Of a DNA stretch of 64,000 bases, positions 45,217 to 54,594 are shown piece after piece. The notes under the pieces are model-generated. The model was not told where the DNA came from. It did not search any database and saw nothing but the letters and a program-made list of their open reading frames with translations. Numbering within the stretch: the first letter of the stretch is position 1; the number at the start of each line of letters is the position of its first letter. The translations under genes were made by a program, and so were the position numbers. Source of the stretch: Longimicrobiales bacterium (lineage in GTDB: Bacteria > Gemmatimonadota > Gemmatimonadetes > Longimicrobiales > Gaopeijiaceae); NCBI GenBank assembly GCA_028279425.1, contig JANQNV010000295.1:1-64000 (forward strand), written 5' to 3'.

Positions 45217-46329
45217 CTACTCGCCGTGCAGCAGGAACTCCGCGCCCGGGTGGGTGACCCCGTTGATCAGTACCTCCACGCGGTGCAGCCCGGGATAGTG
45301 CGTGCGCGTGGTGCGCTGCTTGAGGGAAATCGTCTTGCGCACCGCGCGACGCTCCCCGGGACCCAGCTCCAGGACGGCGCCCTTGAACACTTTGGGTCGC
45401 GTGTCGCCGGCGTGCTTCATGAAGTGCACCCGTAGATCAACGAGGAGCGCACTCTCGCCGTCTCCCGGGTTCTGCAGCTCGACCTCGATCCGCACTGCGT
45501 CGCCGATCCGGAGTTCTGTGGGTTCGCACCGCACGGCGTCGATCTGCACCTGGGCGGCGGCGGTGAATCCCAGAATCCCGAGGGCGTGTTCGTCGCCCTG
45601 CTTGACCAGCGTGCGCAGTGCGTGCCGGATCAGGCGGCGCCGCGTGGCATCGCCGTCGGCCCACCAGCGGCGCGCCACCTCGATCACCGTCTGCGGGTGG
45701 TCCTTCGCGATGTCGTTGAGGTTGTTGGCGACCGAGCGCCGGACGTACTCCTCGGGATCGTCCTTGAGGAGCTCGAGAAGCTCGAGCACCGGGGCCGGGT
45801 CCTTCTGGAACGCCGGGAGGCGCGCGGCCCAGGGTAGGCGGGGTCGGGTGCCCTCCGACACCAGGCGTCGAACGTGATGGCTGGGGTCGGTCGCCCAAAC
45901 GCGCAGGCGCCCGAGTGTTTGGTCGGGGTGCCGCTCGAGAAAGGCGCGAATGCAGAATTCGGCCGTGAACCGCTGCGTGAGTTCGTACTGCAGCGTCATC
46001 GACGGCTCGAAGTGGTCGAGGCCGTACTCCGAGGCGAGGTAGCCGAAGGGCATGTAGAGAAAGGACGCCAGGCCCTCGGGCGCGTCATCGAAGGGGTAGG
46101 CGATCGCCCGCGTGGCGATCTCGAGGGCAGCACCGCGGTCGTCGGGGAGGACCGCAGCCAGCGCCTCGCACACGTGCTTCGCCCGGGCGGTGAACTCCAG
46201 CTCGTCGAAGCCGGCCAGTGCGAGGGCCAGGTAGCGGTCCCGATCAAACTCGGGCCACGTCCAGGCCATCATGTCGCCGATCGTCTCGACGACGGCGGGT
46301 GTGAACGAGTTCTTGAGGGGCTCGGCCAT
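45217..46329 (-). CDS. DNA alkylation repair-like HEAT-repeat protein (COG4335)
   Basis: 370 residues from ATG 46329; the longer frame to 46461 is rejected. HEAT-like helical repeats of the AlkD type: LKNSFTPAVVETIGDMMAWTWPEFDRDRYL, WATDPSHHVRRLVSEGTRPRLPWAARLPAF, and DDPEEYVRRSVANNLNDIAKDHPQTVIEVARRW. The C-terminal ~110 residues add a beta domain (VEVLINGVTHPGAEFLLHGE). Likely binds or excises alkylated bases. Convergent with the TIR-like gene, 15 bases apart. Confidence 0.88.
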   Translation of the reverse strand: MAEPLKNSFTPAVVETIGDMMAWTWPEFDRDRYLALALAGFDELEFTARAKHVCEALAAVLPDDRGAALEIATRAIAYPFDDAPEGLASFLYMPFGYLASEYGLDHFEPSMTLQYELTQRFTAEFCIRAFLERHPDQTLGRLRVWATDPSHHVRRLVSEGTRPRLPWAARLPAFQKDPAPVLELLELLKDDPEEYVRRSVANNLNDIAKDHPQTVIEVARRWWADGDATRRRLIRHALRTLVKQGDEHALGILGFTAAAQVQIDAVRCEPTELRIGDAVRIEVELQNPGDGESALLVDLRVHFMKHAGDTRPKVFKGAVLELGPGERRAVRKTISLKQRTTRTHYPGLHRVEVLINGVTHPGAEFLLHGE

Positions 46330-46758
46330 GGGGTGTGCGATGGGGCTGGGAGAGGGTGCGGGGCTACAGTATCGCCCGACCTGCCCGCACTCCCAATAGA
46401 GGCGTACCCCGACCCGCGCACAGAGTAGGCGCACTCCGTTTGGCGCGAGTTGACAAGGCACCCCGCGATCGGAGAAGCTGAGGCACGGAAGGCCTCATCT
46501 CCCCGAGGTGTCGAGGGGTCCGCGGTGCAATGTGTCGGGCAGGTTTGGCGTCTCGGGTGCACCACCCGTCAACGGGTTCGCCGGCTCGACGAAGACCGAA
46601 TCGGGTGGCCGGTATTCTCTCGGGGCTTGGCTATCGTCATTGGCGATGAGGGAAGGCATGGACTCGCTGACGTTGGACGTCACGGTCTACGGTCCCCCGA
46701 GAGCGCCGCCGGTGCTCCGGGTCGATCTCACCGCAGCGAACTCCGTCTGGAGCTCACC
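46330..46758. other. Intergenic region, about 430 bases, no gene seen
   Basis: Holds the divergent promoters of the AlkD-like gene and the next + strand gene. Short frames here (for example 46495-46683 on -) have no family likeness or ribosome binding site. A GTTGACA-like element occurs near 46450. Confidence 0.5.
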
Positions 46759-47520
46759 ATGACCCGGCTCGTCGCCCTGCTCCTTCTCTTCGTCCCGGTG
46801 GCGGTCTCGGCGCAGCGAGGTCCAGAAGGGCAGAAGCCTCCAGCCGAGTTCGTTGCGGAGTACGAGCGCTCCGGGAATCTCGGGGCTTGGTGGGCCGCCT
46901 TCTTGAGATGTCCTGACGCCCACCCGTGGCATCAGGAAGCTCAACTCAGGATGCTGGCCACCGAACTGCCGGCTGATCCGGGGGGGACGCAGGCGATTGC
47001 GAGGACCCTGACACGCTTCGCTAAGCGCTGCGAAGGGGCAGGGCTCACCGACTGGCTCTTCGACAACCTGCGCCGATTCGGAGAGACGGATCGCTACGTC
47101 GTCGCGCGGGTGGGCTCGATGGGCGATGGGGCCGACCAGGAGCGAGCCCTCGCCTGGGTTCGCGGACGCGAGGTCAGCGAGCGAGCGGAGGTGATACAGC
47201 TCATGACCGCGCTCGGGCTCCCGAGCAGAACCGCGTCGCTTTTGCGCCGAATGCTGGAGGCCCGCGACGAGATCCCGCGCACCACTCTGATGACGCAGGG
47301 GAGGCGTGTACTCGGTGACCCGGATGCGGCTCCGGCGTTCGCACGGTATCTGGTGGATCACATCGGAGCGCAGCGCGTTGGCGCTTCCTCGAGCGACGCG
47401 CTTGTCCAGCTTTCGCGAACCCACCCGAGTTGGCTGCAGCGGGGCAACGTGCCGGCGGAACTGGTCTCAGAACTCCGAGCCGCGGGCGACGCTCTACAAC
47501 GTCGGCTCGAAGGTGGCTGA
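46759..47520 (+). CDS. Exported protein of unknown function
   Basis: 253 residues from ATG 46759. Signal LVALLLLFVPVAVSAQ. The mature part is strongly helical with repeat-like units (GAWWAAFLRCPDAHPWHQEAQLRML, DWLFDNLRRFGETDRYVVARVG), suggesting an alpha-solenoid. Two Cys residues. No family recognised. Base composition is slightly less GC-rich than earlier genes. Confidence 0.6.
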   Translation: MTRLVALLLLFVPVAVSAQRGPEGQKPPAEFVAEYERSGNLGAWWAAFLRCPDAHPWHQEAQLRMLATELPADPGGTQAIARTLTRFAKRCEGAGLTDWLFDNLRRFGETDRYVVARVGSMGDGADQERALAWVRGREVSERAEVIQLMTALGLPSRTASLLRRMLEARDEIPRTTLMTQGRRVLGDPDAAPAFARYLVDHIGAQRVGASSSDALVQLSRTHPSWLQRGNVPAELVSELRAAGDALQRRLEGG

Positions 47521-47602
47521 ACTGCTGCTGTACGTGACCGTCGATTGCGGAGCTCGGAGCGTGGGGTGTAGGAGCCGCGGCTCGTTGGCGTGTGCCGCGG
47601 CG

Positions 47603-48025
47603 ATGGGGCTCCGACTGTGTGGCCGCCTTGCTGGCCCCTTGCTCGCTGCTTGTCTGGTGGCGTGCGGCGAGCCTACCAACCCCGACAGTTTTGGCGGGCC
47701 CACGGGCTTCTCTCGAGTTGTGGGTACGGTCACGAGGGCCAACGGGGCCCCGGCGGAACCGGGGATGTCGGTATGGCTGGCTCGTTGCGAGTCGCCGATC
47801 GGTGGCCTCGCCGGCCAGTCCGAGACCCGGGGAGGCGGAAGCTACGAGATCATCGGCGCGCTCCCGCCTATCACCGAGCCTCCGATCCAGGACTCAATGG
47901 TGTTGCCTCGCGAGGTGATCGCCGGAACGGACGTCGCGTTCAGCGGCCCCGTCGATGTGACGTTCTACCCGACTGGCCGCCCCGATACCCTCGAGGCACT
48001 TGTTGTGAATCTGCGGGAGAACTAG
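47603..48025 (+). CDS. Lipoprotein of unknown function
   Basis: 140 residues from ATG 47603; lipobox LLAACLVACGE. The mature part RVVGTVTRANGAPAEPGMSVWLARC resembles a carboxypeptidase-regulatory-like beta-sandwich, and ends in TGRPDTLEALVVNLREN. It is probably anchored to a membrane; function unknown. Confidence 0.6.
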   Translation: MGLRLCGRLAGPLLAACLVACGEPTNPDSFGGPTGFSRVVGTVTRANGAPAEPGMSVWLARCESPIGGLAGQSETRGGGSYEIIGALPPITEPPIQDSMVLPREVIAGTDVAFSGPVDVTFYPTGRPDTLEALVVNLREN

Positions 48026-48181
48026 GGCGGCTTGACTTCTGACGACCGCCCGGAGGCGCTCGAGGCTTCCTACCAGCAGGCTGATCAAGCGACTATCTTG
48101 CAGGTCGTTCTTTGCGCCGTGACCGAGGGAGGACGTGCCAGGTGAGGGATTCGGCTCATGCACGGCGCGAGGTGGTACAAA

Positions 48182-48255
48182 CGGGGCGTGGCGCAGTCCG
48201 GTAGCGCACCTGCTTTGGGAGCAGGGGGTCCCCGGTTCGAATCCGGGCGCCCCGA
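48182..48255 (+). tRNA. tRNA-Pro (anticodon TGG)
   Basis: 74 bases. Acceptor CGGGGCG/CGCCCCG, D arm GCGC...GCGC, anticodon stem CCTGC/GCAGG around TTTGGGA (anticodon TGG), T arm CCCGG-TTCGAAT-CCGGG, discriminator A. CCA is not encoded. It sits at the start of the accessory-looking 46-64 kb region; tRNA genes are common integration sites, but no integrase or att repeat was seen. Confidence 0.95.
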
Positions 48256-48355
48256 CTTGGTGGAGCGTAGGCCCCGCAACGATTTCGGTCGCTGCGGGGC
48301 TACGAGAACTACACTTGGTTCTCGGCGTGGTCTACTGCTATGGGAGGGCCTACCT

Positions 48356-48721
48356 ATGCGGTCGAGACTCGTCTTGGCTGCGGTGATGCTGGCCGCCGGC
48401 TGCGAGGATCAGACGTTGAGTCCAACGCCCGAGGACCTCAACGTCCTCACGCCGACGAGTGACGTCACCATCGTCGAGGTCCTACCGGATACGAGCTTCT
48501 CCGTGTTGCGGATGAGGGTTCAGCCAGGCCCGTGCAGGGGCCTCCCCGCCGCCACGCCCAATCCCGCTGTCCAAGTGTCAGAAGATCGGCTTTTCACGCT
48601 ACTGCCCAATGGGCGGCTGGCGTTCGCTACGAGTAGGGATTTCCAGAGCGGTCTTGACGTTCGGATCTGGGCGCATCCGGACGGTTGCAGCATCCTCGCG
48701 GCGGCGGCGTTGCTTCCGTGA
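48356..48721 (+). CDS. Small lipoprotein, IVEVLPDTSFSVLR family, member 1
   Basis: 121 residues from ATG 48356; lipobox VMLAAGCED. It shares the block VTIVEVLPDTSFSVLR, a QVSEDRLFTL stretch, VRIW and a C-terminal DGCSILAAAALL with the protein at 63526-63921, about 40% alike by eye across its length. Two conserved Cys residues outside the lipobox probably form a disulphide. No known family. Its gene is 70-100 bases after tRNA-Pro. Confidence 0.65.
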   Translation: MRSRLVLAAVMLAAGCEDQTLSPTPEDLNVLTPTSDVTIVEVLPDTSFSVLRMRVQPGPCRGLPAATPNPAVQVSEDRLFTLLPNGRLAFATSRDFQSGLDVRIWAHPDGCSILAAAALLP

Positions 48722-48742
48722 GGCGGCGTGGGGAGCGGCGAG

Positions 48743-49888
48743 ATGGGCTCTGAGCGAGAACGGAGCGCCTGTGCGATCGGGCTCGTCGGTCTGATGCTGA
48801 TCGCGCCCCCACTGGAGCTTTCGGCACAAGCCCCGGAAGGTCGCAGGCATCCCATATCGTCACTCGTGCGAGATCCTGCGCCGGTGACCGTCACTCTTGC
48901 CCCCGGCGCTTCGCCACCTGCCTCCGTTCTAGGTTCGATCGAGGCGCTCTCCGACGGGGTCGAAATGTTCCGGGTCGGTAGTCTTGATGGGGCCGCAGAC
49001 GCCCTCTTCGGAGAGATCGCTGACGTGGGCGTGGGGCTCGACGGTTCGATGGTCGTATTGGATGCGATGGCTTCGACCGTCCGGGTGTACTCGCCGGATG
49101 GAGACTTGGTGGAGTCGGTCGGGCAGCCGGGCGAAGGCCCGGGCGAGTTCGCGGCACCGGTTGCCGCGGCGCTGGAATCGGGCTCGGGCCGCCTCGTCGT
49201 GGTCGACATGCGCCGAATCGTGTCGGAGTTCGAACCGACCGAGGAAGGATATCAGTATGTCCGGCAATGGCGTGTGGACGCCGCTCCTGGGGACATCTGT
49301 GTGCTCGGCGACCTCACGTTCGTAAGTGTCCTTCCCGCTGATGACACGCCGAGCCTGGTTGCCTTCGACCGTGATGGCGAGGTCGAGTGGTCGGCGGCGT
49401 CGACGTATGCCGCCGGAAGCGCTTCGGTGACCCGAGCCGCAAACGAGGGCGTCCTCGCCTGCGTGGGTGGTGCGGAACCGAAGGTTCTGTTCGGCTCCCT
49501 CCTCTTGGGACGGGTGTTCGCCTTTCGAGCGTCGGATGGGCGGGCACTATGGAGTGCGCAGATCGGGGAATACACTCCGACGGAGGTTTGGGAAGTCGAC
49601 GGCGGCATGATCGTGCGAACGACGGCCGAGGGGACGCATCGGATCCGCGGTGTCGCCCCGTTCCCGAATGGGCGCGGGGCCCTGGTTCAGGTATCCCTTC
49701 ACACCGGCGAGAGCCATGAGCAACAGCTGCCGTACGTGTCGCTGGATGCCTTAGGCATCGAGGCCGATGGGGGCACCGGGGGAGGCGTCCCTGCTCCGCT
49801 CGGCGAAGTGGCTGCCATCGGAGTCGATCGTTGGGTGGAGGTGCAACGCGTGCCGTTCCCCAGATTGATCGTCAGAAGTCGGCGCTGA
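48743..49888 (+). CDS. 6-bladed beta-propeller exported protein (GPGEF family), member 3
   Basis: 381 residues from ATG 48743 (GGGAG before it; GTG 48728 possible). Signal CAIGLVGLMLIAPPLELSAQ instead of a lipobox. Blades: SMVVLDAMASTVRVYSPDG, signature GQPGEGPGEFAAPVAA, RLVVVDMRRIVSEF, and GRVFAFRASDGRALW. Lies 21 bases after the small lipoprotein gene, so likely one unit. Confidence 0.8.
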   Translation: MGSERERSACAIGLVGLMLIAPPLELSAQAPEGRRHPISSLVRDPAPVTVTLAPGASPPASVLGSIEALSDGVEMFRVGSLDGAADALFGEIADVGVGLDGSMVVLDAMASTVRVYSPDGDLVESVGQPGEGPGEFAAPVAAALESGSGRLVVVDMRRIVSEFEPTEEGYQYVRQWRVDAAPGDICVLGDLTFVSVLPADDTPSLVAFDRDGEVEWSAASTYAAGSASVTRAANEGVLACVGGAEPKVLFGSLLLGRVFAFRASDGRALWSAQIGEYTPTEVWEVDGGMIVRTTAEGTHRIRGVAPFPNGRGALVQVSLHTGESHEQQLPYVSLDALGIEADGGTGGGVPAPLGEVAAIGVDRWVEVQRVPFPRLIVRSRR

Positions 49889-50216
49889 CGCCCGAGCTGG
49901 ATTACGGGTTGAACCCGCGCCGCGTCGTCGGCCGCCGGCCGGTTGTCGCCTCGCCCAACACCCCCCCGCCCGGTACGTCGGCCTCCAGATCACGTCGGCC
50001 GCCTCAATTCTTGGGAGCCACGATCAGAGCGATCGCAGCGCTCGGCTCGCCCCGGCCCGCACCGGTGCTGCTGTGAGTGGAGTTCGAGCGGCTCCAAGAC
50101 GCCGGGGTCTACCGGCCGCAGGCCCAGGTGCAGAGGTGGCGTCGATTCAACCTGGCGACCGCGATGCTATGTTTGTAGAGTTAAGTATGTAGAGTCACTT
50201 TTGTAAGGAGCCGACG
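49889..50216. other. Intergenic region, about 330 bases
   Basis: No gene seen. The final ~45 bases are AT-richer and contain the PadR promoter repeats at 50174-50195; the remainder is GC-rich with no clear structure. Confidence 0.5.
50174..50195 (+). promoter_or_regulatory. Direct repeat upstream of the PadR-ADOP-hydrolase operon
   Basis: TGTAGAGT occurs at 50174-50181 and 50188-50195, 14 bases apart, in an AT-rich patch unlike its surroundings, followed by the ribosome site AAGGAG (50205-50210) and ATG 50217. Probably the operator/promoter bound by the PadR protein encoded next. Confidence 0.55.
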
Positions 50217-50543
50217 ATGGGTCGCCACTCGCTTGGCGAGTTTGAGCATCTCGTCATGGTCGCGGTGATGCGGCTTAGGCCCAACGCCTACGGAGCCTCG
50301 ATCATCGAGGAGATCGAGGGCCGAACCGGGCGTGACGTCTCGCAGGCTGCTGCCTATCTCACCCTGAAGCGGCTCGAGGGGAAGGGCTGGATCCAGGGCC
50401 GCCAGGAACCTGGCGATGAGACGCGTGGATACCGAGAGCGTCGGTGCTTCGAGCTTACCACCGAGGGCCGGACTCGCTTGGGCCGCTCGCGTACCGAGAT
50501 CGCGAGCATGTGGGAAGGCATGGCGGGGGAGTTCGGGGCATGA
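50217..50543 (+). CDS. PadR family transcriptional regulator
   Basis: 108 residues. Starts GRHSLGEFEHLVMVAVMRLRPNAYGASIIEEIEGR and continues SQAAAYLTLKRLEGKGWIQ, then a wing with RRCFELTTEGRTRLG: the short ADOP-associated PadR type. Its stop overlaps the permease start (ATGA). Likely autorepressor of the three-gene operon. Confidence 0.93.
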   Translation: MGRHSLGEFEHLVMVAVMRLRPNAYGASIIEEIEGRTGRDVSQAAAYLTLKRLEGKGWIQGRQEPGDETRGYRERRCFELTTEGRTRLGRSRTEIASMWEGMAGEFGA

Positions 50544-53140
50544 GCGGGAGCTCGAGTCCCCCGCGCCTCGCTCGATGGATCGCAGAGGTTTCGACTCCGC
50601 GGGAGGACCATGCGCAAGTGCTGGGTGACCTGCACGAGCGGTTTGTCCGTCGCGTCGCGTCGCGCGGGAGACCTGCCGCTGCGAGGTGGTATTGGCTTCA
50701 GGCTTGCGGACTGGGCGTGAGTCTGATTCCACGACGCGTCCTGAACTCGATTCCGAGGCTGATCGCTCCAGGCACACTGCGGGCGGCTTTCCGTGCACTG
50801 CTTCGCTCCCCGCAAGAATCGGGGTTGGCAGTGGTCACCCTAGGGATCGGGATTGCCGCGCCTACAGGCATGTTCGCCCTGGCCGACGGGACCACGACGA
50901 GCCTCCCCGGCGATCCTGATGATCGGGTCGTGAGCGTACACCTTGTCGACCGGGCGGGACGGACCAACACCACGATCCCCTGGCAGTTGTTCCGGGTGTG
51001 GAACGCAAACGCCTCGACCTCCAACGGGGCCCATTCTTCGTTCGGTGCCTACCGCCTGTCGGATCGAGTAGCGGTTGGCGGCGGAGACTCATCGGCCTCT
51101 CGCTACCGGGGGGCATACGCCACCGCGGGCGTCTTCGACCTTCTCCAGGTAAGGCCGTTAGTGGGGCGCATCTACCCTGACGGGCAGCACCACGGTGGTC
51201 TTCCAGCGGTCCTTATTCGGGAAGACGTCTGGGAAGAGCGATTCGACCGGGACCCGGCCGCGATCGGCACAGTTCTACGAGTGGACGGCGCCGACCACGT
51301 CGTTTTCGGTGTACTTCCCCTGGGCTTCGGCTTCCCATCGGACGAACGCATCTGGATCGAACCCGTCCGCGCTGAGACGGAGTCGTGGCGGGTGGTCGGA
51401 CGGCTGGAAGAAGGCATGGGATCCGCTGCCGCGCGGGAGAACCTCGCGGCCCTTCTTGAGAGGATTGCGGAAGATGAGCAGCCGGTCCCACAGCGCGTAG
51501 AGCTGGAAGGCTACACGGAGGCCTACTTCGGCCGAGAGGACGACACGGCCCGGCGCGTGGGGGTGGTTTCGTTGCTTCTCGTGCTCATCACGGCCGCGAA
51601 CGTAGCCAGCATCATGCTCGCGCGTGGGATGGCGCGCTCGCGCGAGACATCGACACGACTAGCGATGGGGGCGAGCCGAGGGCAGGTGGTGGCGCTGGTC
51701 CTAACCGAGGTGTTGCTCTTGGCGGTAGCGGGGACCGTCCTCGGGCTCCTGGCTGGGCGACTCGCTCTGAAGGGCATGGTCGACTATCTGACGAGGCAAG
51801 CTACGGTGATTCCCTACTGGATAGAGTTCGGGCTGGGGGCTCGATCGATCGGGATCGCGGCATCGCTCACCCTTCTCGCTCTCCTCGTAGCAGGCGGCGT
51901 CCCTGCTGCCCATTTCTCGAAGGTGCACGCGGGGGACGGATTGCGCCCGCGAGGTCATCTGCGCAGGGAGCGGGGAGGCCGTGTGATGGCCACAGTGGTA
52001 GGATTGGAAATCGCACTGTCGTGCTTTCTGCTCAGCCTTTCGGGGTTCATTGTCGGGGAGTCGACGACCACACTCCGCAGGGGGGCGTCCTTTGCCACAG
52101 ACGGGGTCCTCACCGGCCAGTTCGTCCTCGAGAGGGCCGACTACCCCGACCCCGCCGCGAGGCGTGTCTTCTTCAAACGCCTCTCGGAAAAGATGCGCTC
52201 CGACCCCGACGTGCGAGAAGTCTCCCTCGCAAGTGCGTTGCCTGGGAAAGAGGGGATGGTTGACCGGGTTCGAGTTGCCAATATCGACGTCGAGTCCGAT
52301 CGGCCGCCTCTCGCCCAGGTCAGGATGGTGGACCGGGCCTTCTTCAGGACGCTGGGCCTGACCGTGGCCGAAGGGCGGAGTTTCTCTTCCGAGGATCGCG
52401 CAGACGCGCCGCCCGTCAGCGTGGTCAATCGCGCGTTCGCAAGAGAACGAGGGATCGACGGGGAGGCACTCGGCCGCGAAATCACCGTCGGGCCTGCAAA
52501 CAATGGAGAGGCCCTCGAGGCCACGATCGTGGGTGTGGTCGACGATGGCGGCGTCACGCCGTACCGGCGGAGCGGGCCGTCTCCGGGCGTCTACCTGTCG
52601 ATCGCTCAAGTCTCCCCCCGGGCGGCCTACCTGATGGTGAAGGCAGAGGGCGGGGTGCCGCTGCTTCAACTCTGGCGGGAGAACGCGGCGAGCATCGATC
52701 CCTACCTTCCGCTGGGTCCCGTGATGACACTCGAGGAGTCCCTGCGCAGGGGTCGCGGGGCCGCGACCCTGTACCTGGCCGTGTTCATGGGCCTCGGGGC
52801 GGCAAGCCTCTTGGTCGCATTGGTCGGCCTATACGGCTCCCAGTCGTCCATGTTGGCACGCCGCGTTCGAGAGATCGGCGTGCGGCGCGCGGTCGGCGCC
52901 GGGACGGCGCAGGTGGTGGGCCAGAGCATGCTCATCGGCCTTCGGCCGGCCTGGGTCGGTCTTGCGGTCGGGGTCCCGGCGGGTATCCTCGCTGCACGCG
53001 GGGTCATCACGGCGACGCCCCATCCGATCACGTACCTCTTACCGCCTTTTCTCCTGGTCGGCGCGTCGGTCGTTGCGCTCTGGAGGCCCGCTCGGCGAGC
53101 CGCCATGACCGACCCGATGGAGGTGCTACGAAACGGATGA
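50540..53140 (+). CDS. ADOP-type ABC transporter permease
   Basis: 866 residues from ATG 50540. Begins with the ADOP prefix (PPRLARWIAEVSTP, QVLGDLHERFVRR, ARWYWLQA), then helix, MacB-like periplasmic domain (SRYRGAYATAGVFDLLQV, FGVLPLGFGFPSDERIW), FtsX helices (VGVVSLLLVLITAANVASIMLARGMARSRE), second periplasmic domain and last FtsX block ending RRAAMTDPMEVLRNG. No ATPase is encoded near. Overlaps both neighbours by 4 bases, so PadR, permease and hydrolase form one operon. Confidence 0.92.
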   Translation: MSGSSSPPRLARWIAEVSTPREDHAQVLGDLHERFVRRVASRGRPAAARWYWLQACGLGVSLIPRRVLNSIPRLIAPGTLRAAFRALLRSPQESGLAVVTLGIGIAAPTGMFALADGTTTSLPGDPDDRVVSVHLVDRAGRTNTTIPWQLFRVWNANASTSNGAHSSFGAYRLSDRVAVGGGDSSASRYRGAYATAGVFDLLQVRPLVGRIYPDGQHHGGLPAVLIREDVWEERFDRDPAAIGTVLRVDGADHVVFGVLPLGFGFPSDERIWIEPVRAETESWRVVGRLEEGMGSAAARENLAALLERIAEDEQPVPQRVELEGYTEAYFGREDDTARRVGVVSLLLVLITAANVASIMLARGMARSRETSTRLAMGASRGQVVALVLTEVLLLAVAGTVLGLLAGRLALKGMVDYLTRQATVIPYWIEFGLGARSIGIAASLTLLALLVAGGVPAAHFSKVHAGDGLRPRGHLRRERGGRVMATVVGLEIALSCFLLSLSGFIVGESTTTLRRGASFATDGVLTGQFVLERADYPDPAARRVFFKRLSEKMRSDPDVREVSLASALPGKEGMVDRVRVANIDVESDRPPLAQVRMVDRAFFRTLGLTVAEGRSFSSEDRADAPPVSVVNRAFARERGIDGEALGREITVGPANNGEALEATIVGVVDDGGVTPYRRSGPSPGVYLSIAQVSPRAAYLMVKAEGGVPLLQLWRENAASIDPYLPLGPVMTLEESLRRGRGAATLYLAVFMGLGAASLLVALVGLYGSQSSMLARRVREIGVRRAVGAGTAQVVGQSMLIGLRPAWVGLAVGVPAGILAARGVITATPHPITYLLPPFLLVGASVVALWRPARRAAMTDPMEVLRNG

Positions 53141-54465
53141 GACTCCCCGCCCGGGAAGGTAGCACCTGGCTGTCTGCACTGACCGGCCTCGCCCTCCTTC
53201 TACCCTCGGTGCTTCAGGCACAGTCATCGGAAGCAGTCGTCGAGCGCCGTCGCGCCGTCGAGGCGAGCCTTCTGCCCCAGATCATGAGACCGGGCGAGGA
53301 GGGATACTCGGTCGTAGAACGAATGGTCGAGCATCGGGTGCCCGGCTTGAGCATCGCCGTCATCCGCCGCGGCGAAGTGGAATGGGCAGCGGGATACGGG
53401 GTGAAGAGACTCGGCACCGCGGACTCGGTGGATGTGACGACCCTGTTCCAAGCCGCTTCGATAAGCAAGCCCCTCGCAGCCACGGCCGTGCTCCGCCTCG
53501 TTGATTCGGGGCACCTGGGTTTGGACGACGACGTGATGCACTATCTGACTTCGTGGGTGCTTCCCGTCGGGTCGCAGACGGCTGGGAACCCCGTCACGCT
53601 CCGTCGCCTCCTCAGCCACACGGCCGGCGTGAACGTACACGGTTTCGGCGGGGTGCCGAGAGGCTCTCGCCTGCCCACTACGACCGAAGTGCTGGAAGGG
53701 GGCGCGGGCTCCTCACCGATCCGGGTCGAGGAGGCTCCGGGCGACAGCTTCAACTACTCTGGAGGCGGATACCAGATCGTGCAGCTCGTGCTGGAGGAGG
53801 TGACTGAAGAGCCCTTCGCCGGTCTCATGCGTAACGCCATCCTCGGGCCACTCGGGATGGCGCGTAGCACCTTTGCCCAACCGCTTCCGGCAGAGCTCGG
53901 GCCCGCGGCCGCGGTCGGTCACCAGAGATCGAGAGACAGACTCTTGGACACGGTGCCGGGCGGGTGGTACGACCATCCTGCACAGGCAGCCGCGGGCCTC
54001 TGGACGACGCCAACGGACCTCGCACGATTCGCTCTCGGGATTCGAGCCGCTTGGTTGGGAGAACCCGGGGCTATTCTCAGTCGAGAATCGACTCAGACCA
54101 TGCTCGCGGCACAGAACGGTCCTTGGGGGCTCGGAGTGCCCGTCTCCGGAAGCGGCGAGTCACTCAGCTTCGGGCATGGAGGCAACAGCCCTGGCTACGC
54201 GTCATTCTTCGTTCTCTATCCCGTGAGCGGTGATGGGGTTGTCGTAATGGGAAACGGAAGGACAAGCGGCGCCCTTCTCATGGAGGTGGTTCGCGCCGTG
54301 GCGCGCGTGTACGAATGGCCCGGAGGCGACTACGCGCCAAGGGTGAGCCTGAGCGCAGAGGGTCTAATGCTGAGACTGTTGCTCGCGGTGGGCGGGGGCG
54401 CCCTCGCGGTCTACATTGGCACGAGGTGGTATCGACGCAGTCTGACCGCCCACAGGACTGCCTGA
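53137..54465 (+). CDS. Exported serine hydrolase (class C beta-lactamase/CubicO family)
   Basis: 442 residues, ATGA overlap with the permease. Signal LSALTGLALLLPSVLQAQ. Catalytic SxxK is Ser108-Ile-Ser-Lys111 (FQAASISKPLAA); the Tyr motif is DSFNYSGGGYQ; the third is FGHGGNSPGYASFF. A C-terminal membrane helix (LLLAVGGGALAVYI) anchors it, with a basic tail. Family members are esterases, peptidases or beta-lactamases; true resistance activity is not implied. Its coupling to an ADOP permease suggests it processes the transported compound. Confidence 0.9.
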   Translation: MRLPAREGSTWLSALTGLALLLPSVLQAQSSEAVVERRRAVEASLLPQIMRPGEEGYSVVERMVEHRVPGLSIAVIRRGEVEWAAGYGVKRLGTADSVDVTTLFQAASISKPLAATAVLRLVDSGHLGLDDDVMHYLTSWVLPVGSQTAGNPVTLRRLLSHTAGVNVHGFGGVPRGSRLPTTTEVLEGGAGSSPIRVEEAPGDSFNYSGGGYQIVQLVLEEVTEEPFAGLMRNAILGPLGMARSTFAQPLPAELGPAAAVGHQRSRDRLLDTVPGGWYDHPAQAAAGLWTTPTDLARFALGIRAAWLGEPGAILSRESTQTMLAAQNGPWGLGVPVSGSGESLSFGHGGNSPGYASFFVLYPVSGDGVVVMGNGRTSGALLMEVVRAVARVYEWPGGDYAPRVSLSAEGLMLRLLLAVGGGALAVYIGTRWYRRSLTAHRTA

Positions 54466-54523
54466 AGCACTGGAGCAACCATCTGTGCGCACAGGGGGGG
54501 TCTTGGAGGGAGTGCCGTTGGGC

Positions 54524-54549
54524 CGGAGCCGGAAGCCCGGTGTTATCTG
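54524..54549 (+). repeat. 26-base motif, copy 1 (CGGAGCCGGAAGCC-n4-GTTAT-n-TG)
   Basis: CGGAGCCGGAAGCC (54524-54537), four bases, then GTTATCTG. The same 14-mer and GTTATnTG at identical spacing occur at 56281-56306. The copies flank one gene unit (54550-56280). GTTAT recalls the end of integron attC sites, but the matching left half is not convincing. Confidence 0.6.
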
Positions 54550-54594
54550 ACGAAGGACCCTGGCCGCCAAGTTGCTGTGGTCAGCTGTGCCAAG

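Noticed and set aside
53137-54465. True beta-lactamase resistance gene
   Set aside because: The SxxK, Tyr and HxG motifs fit the broad serine hydrolase/CubicO group, and the anchored C-terminus and operon context do not support a resistance enzyme.
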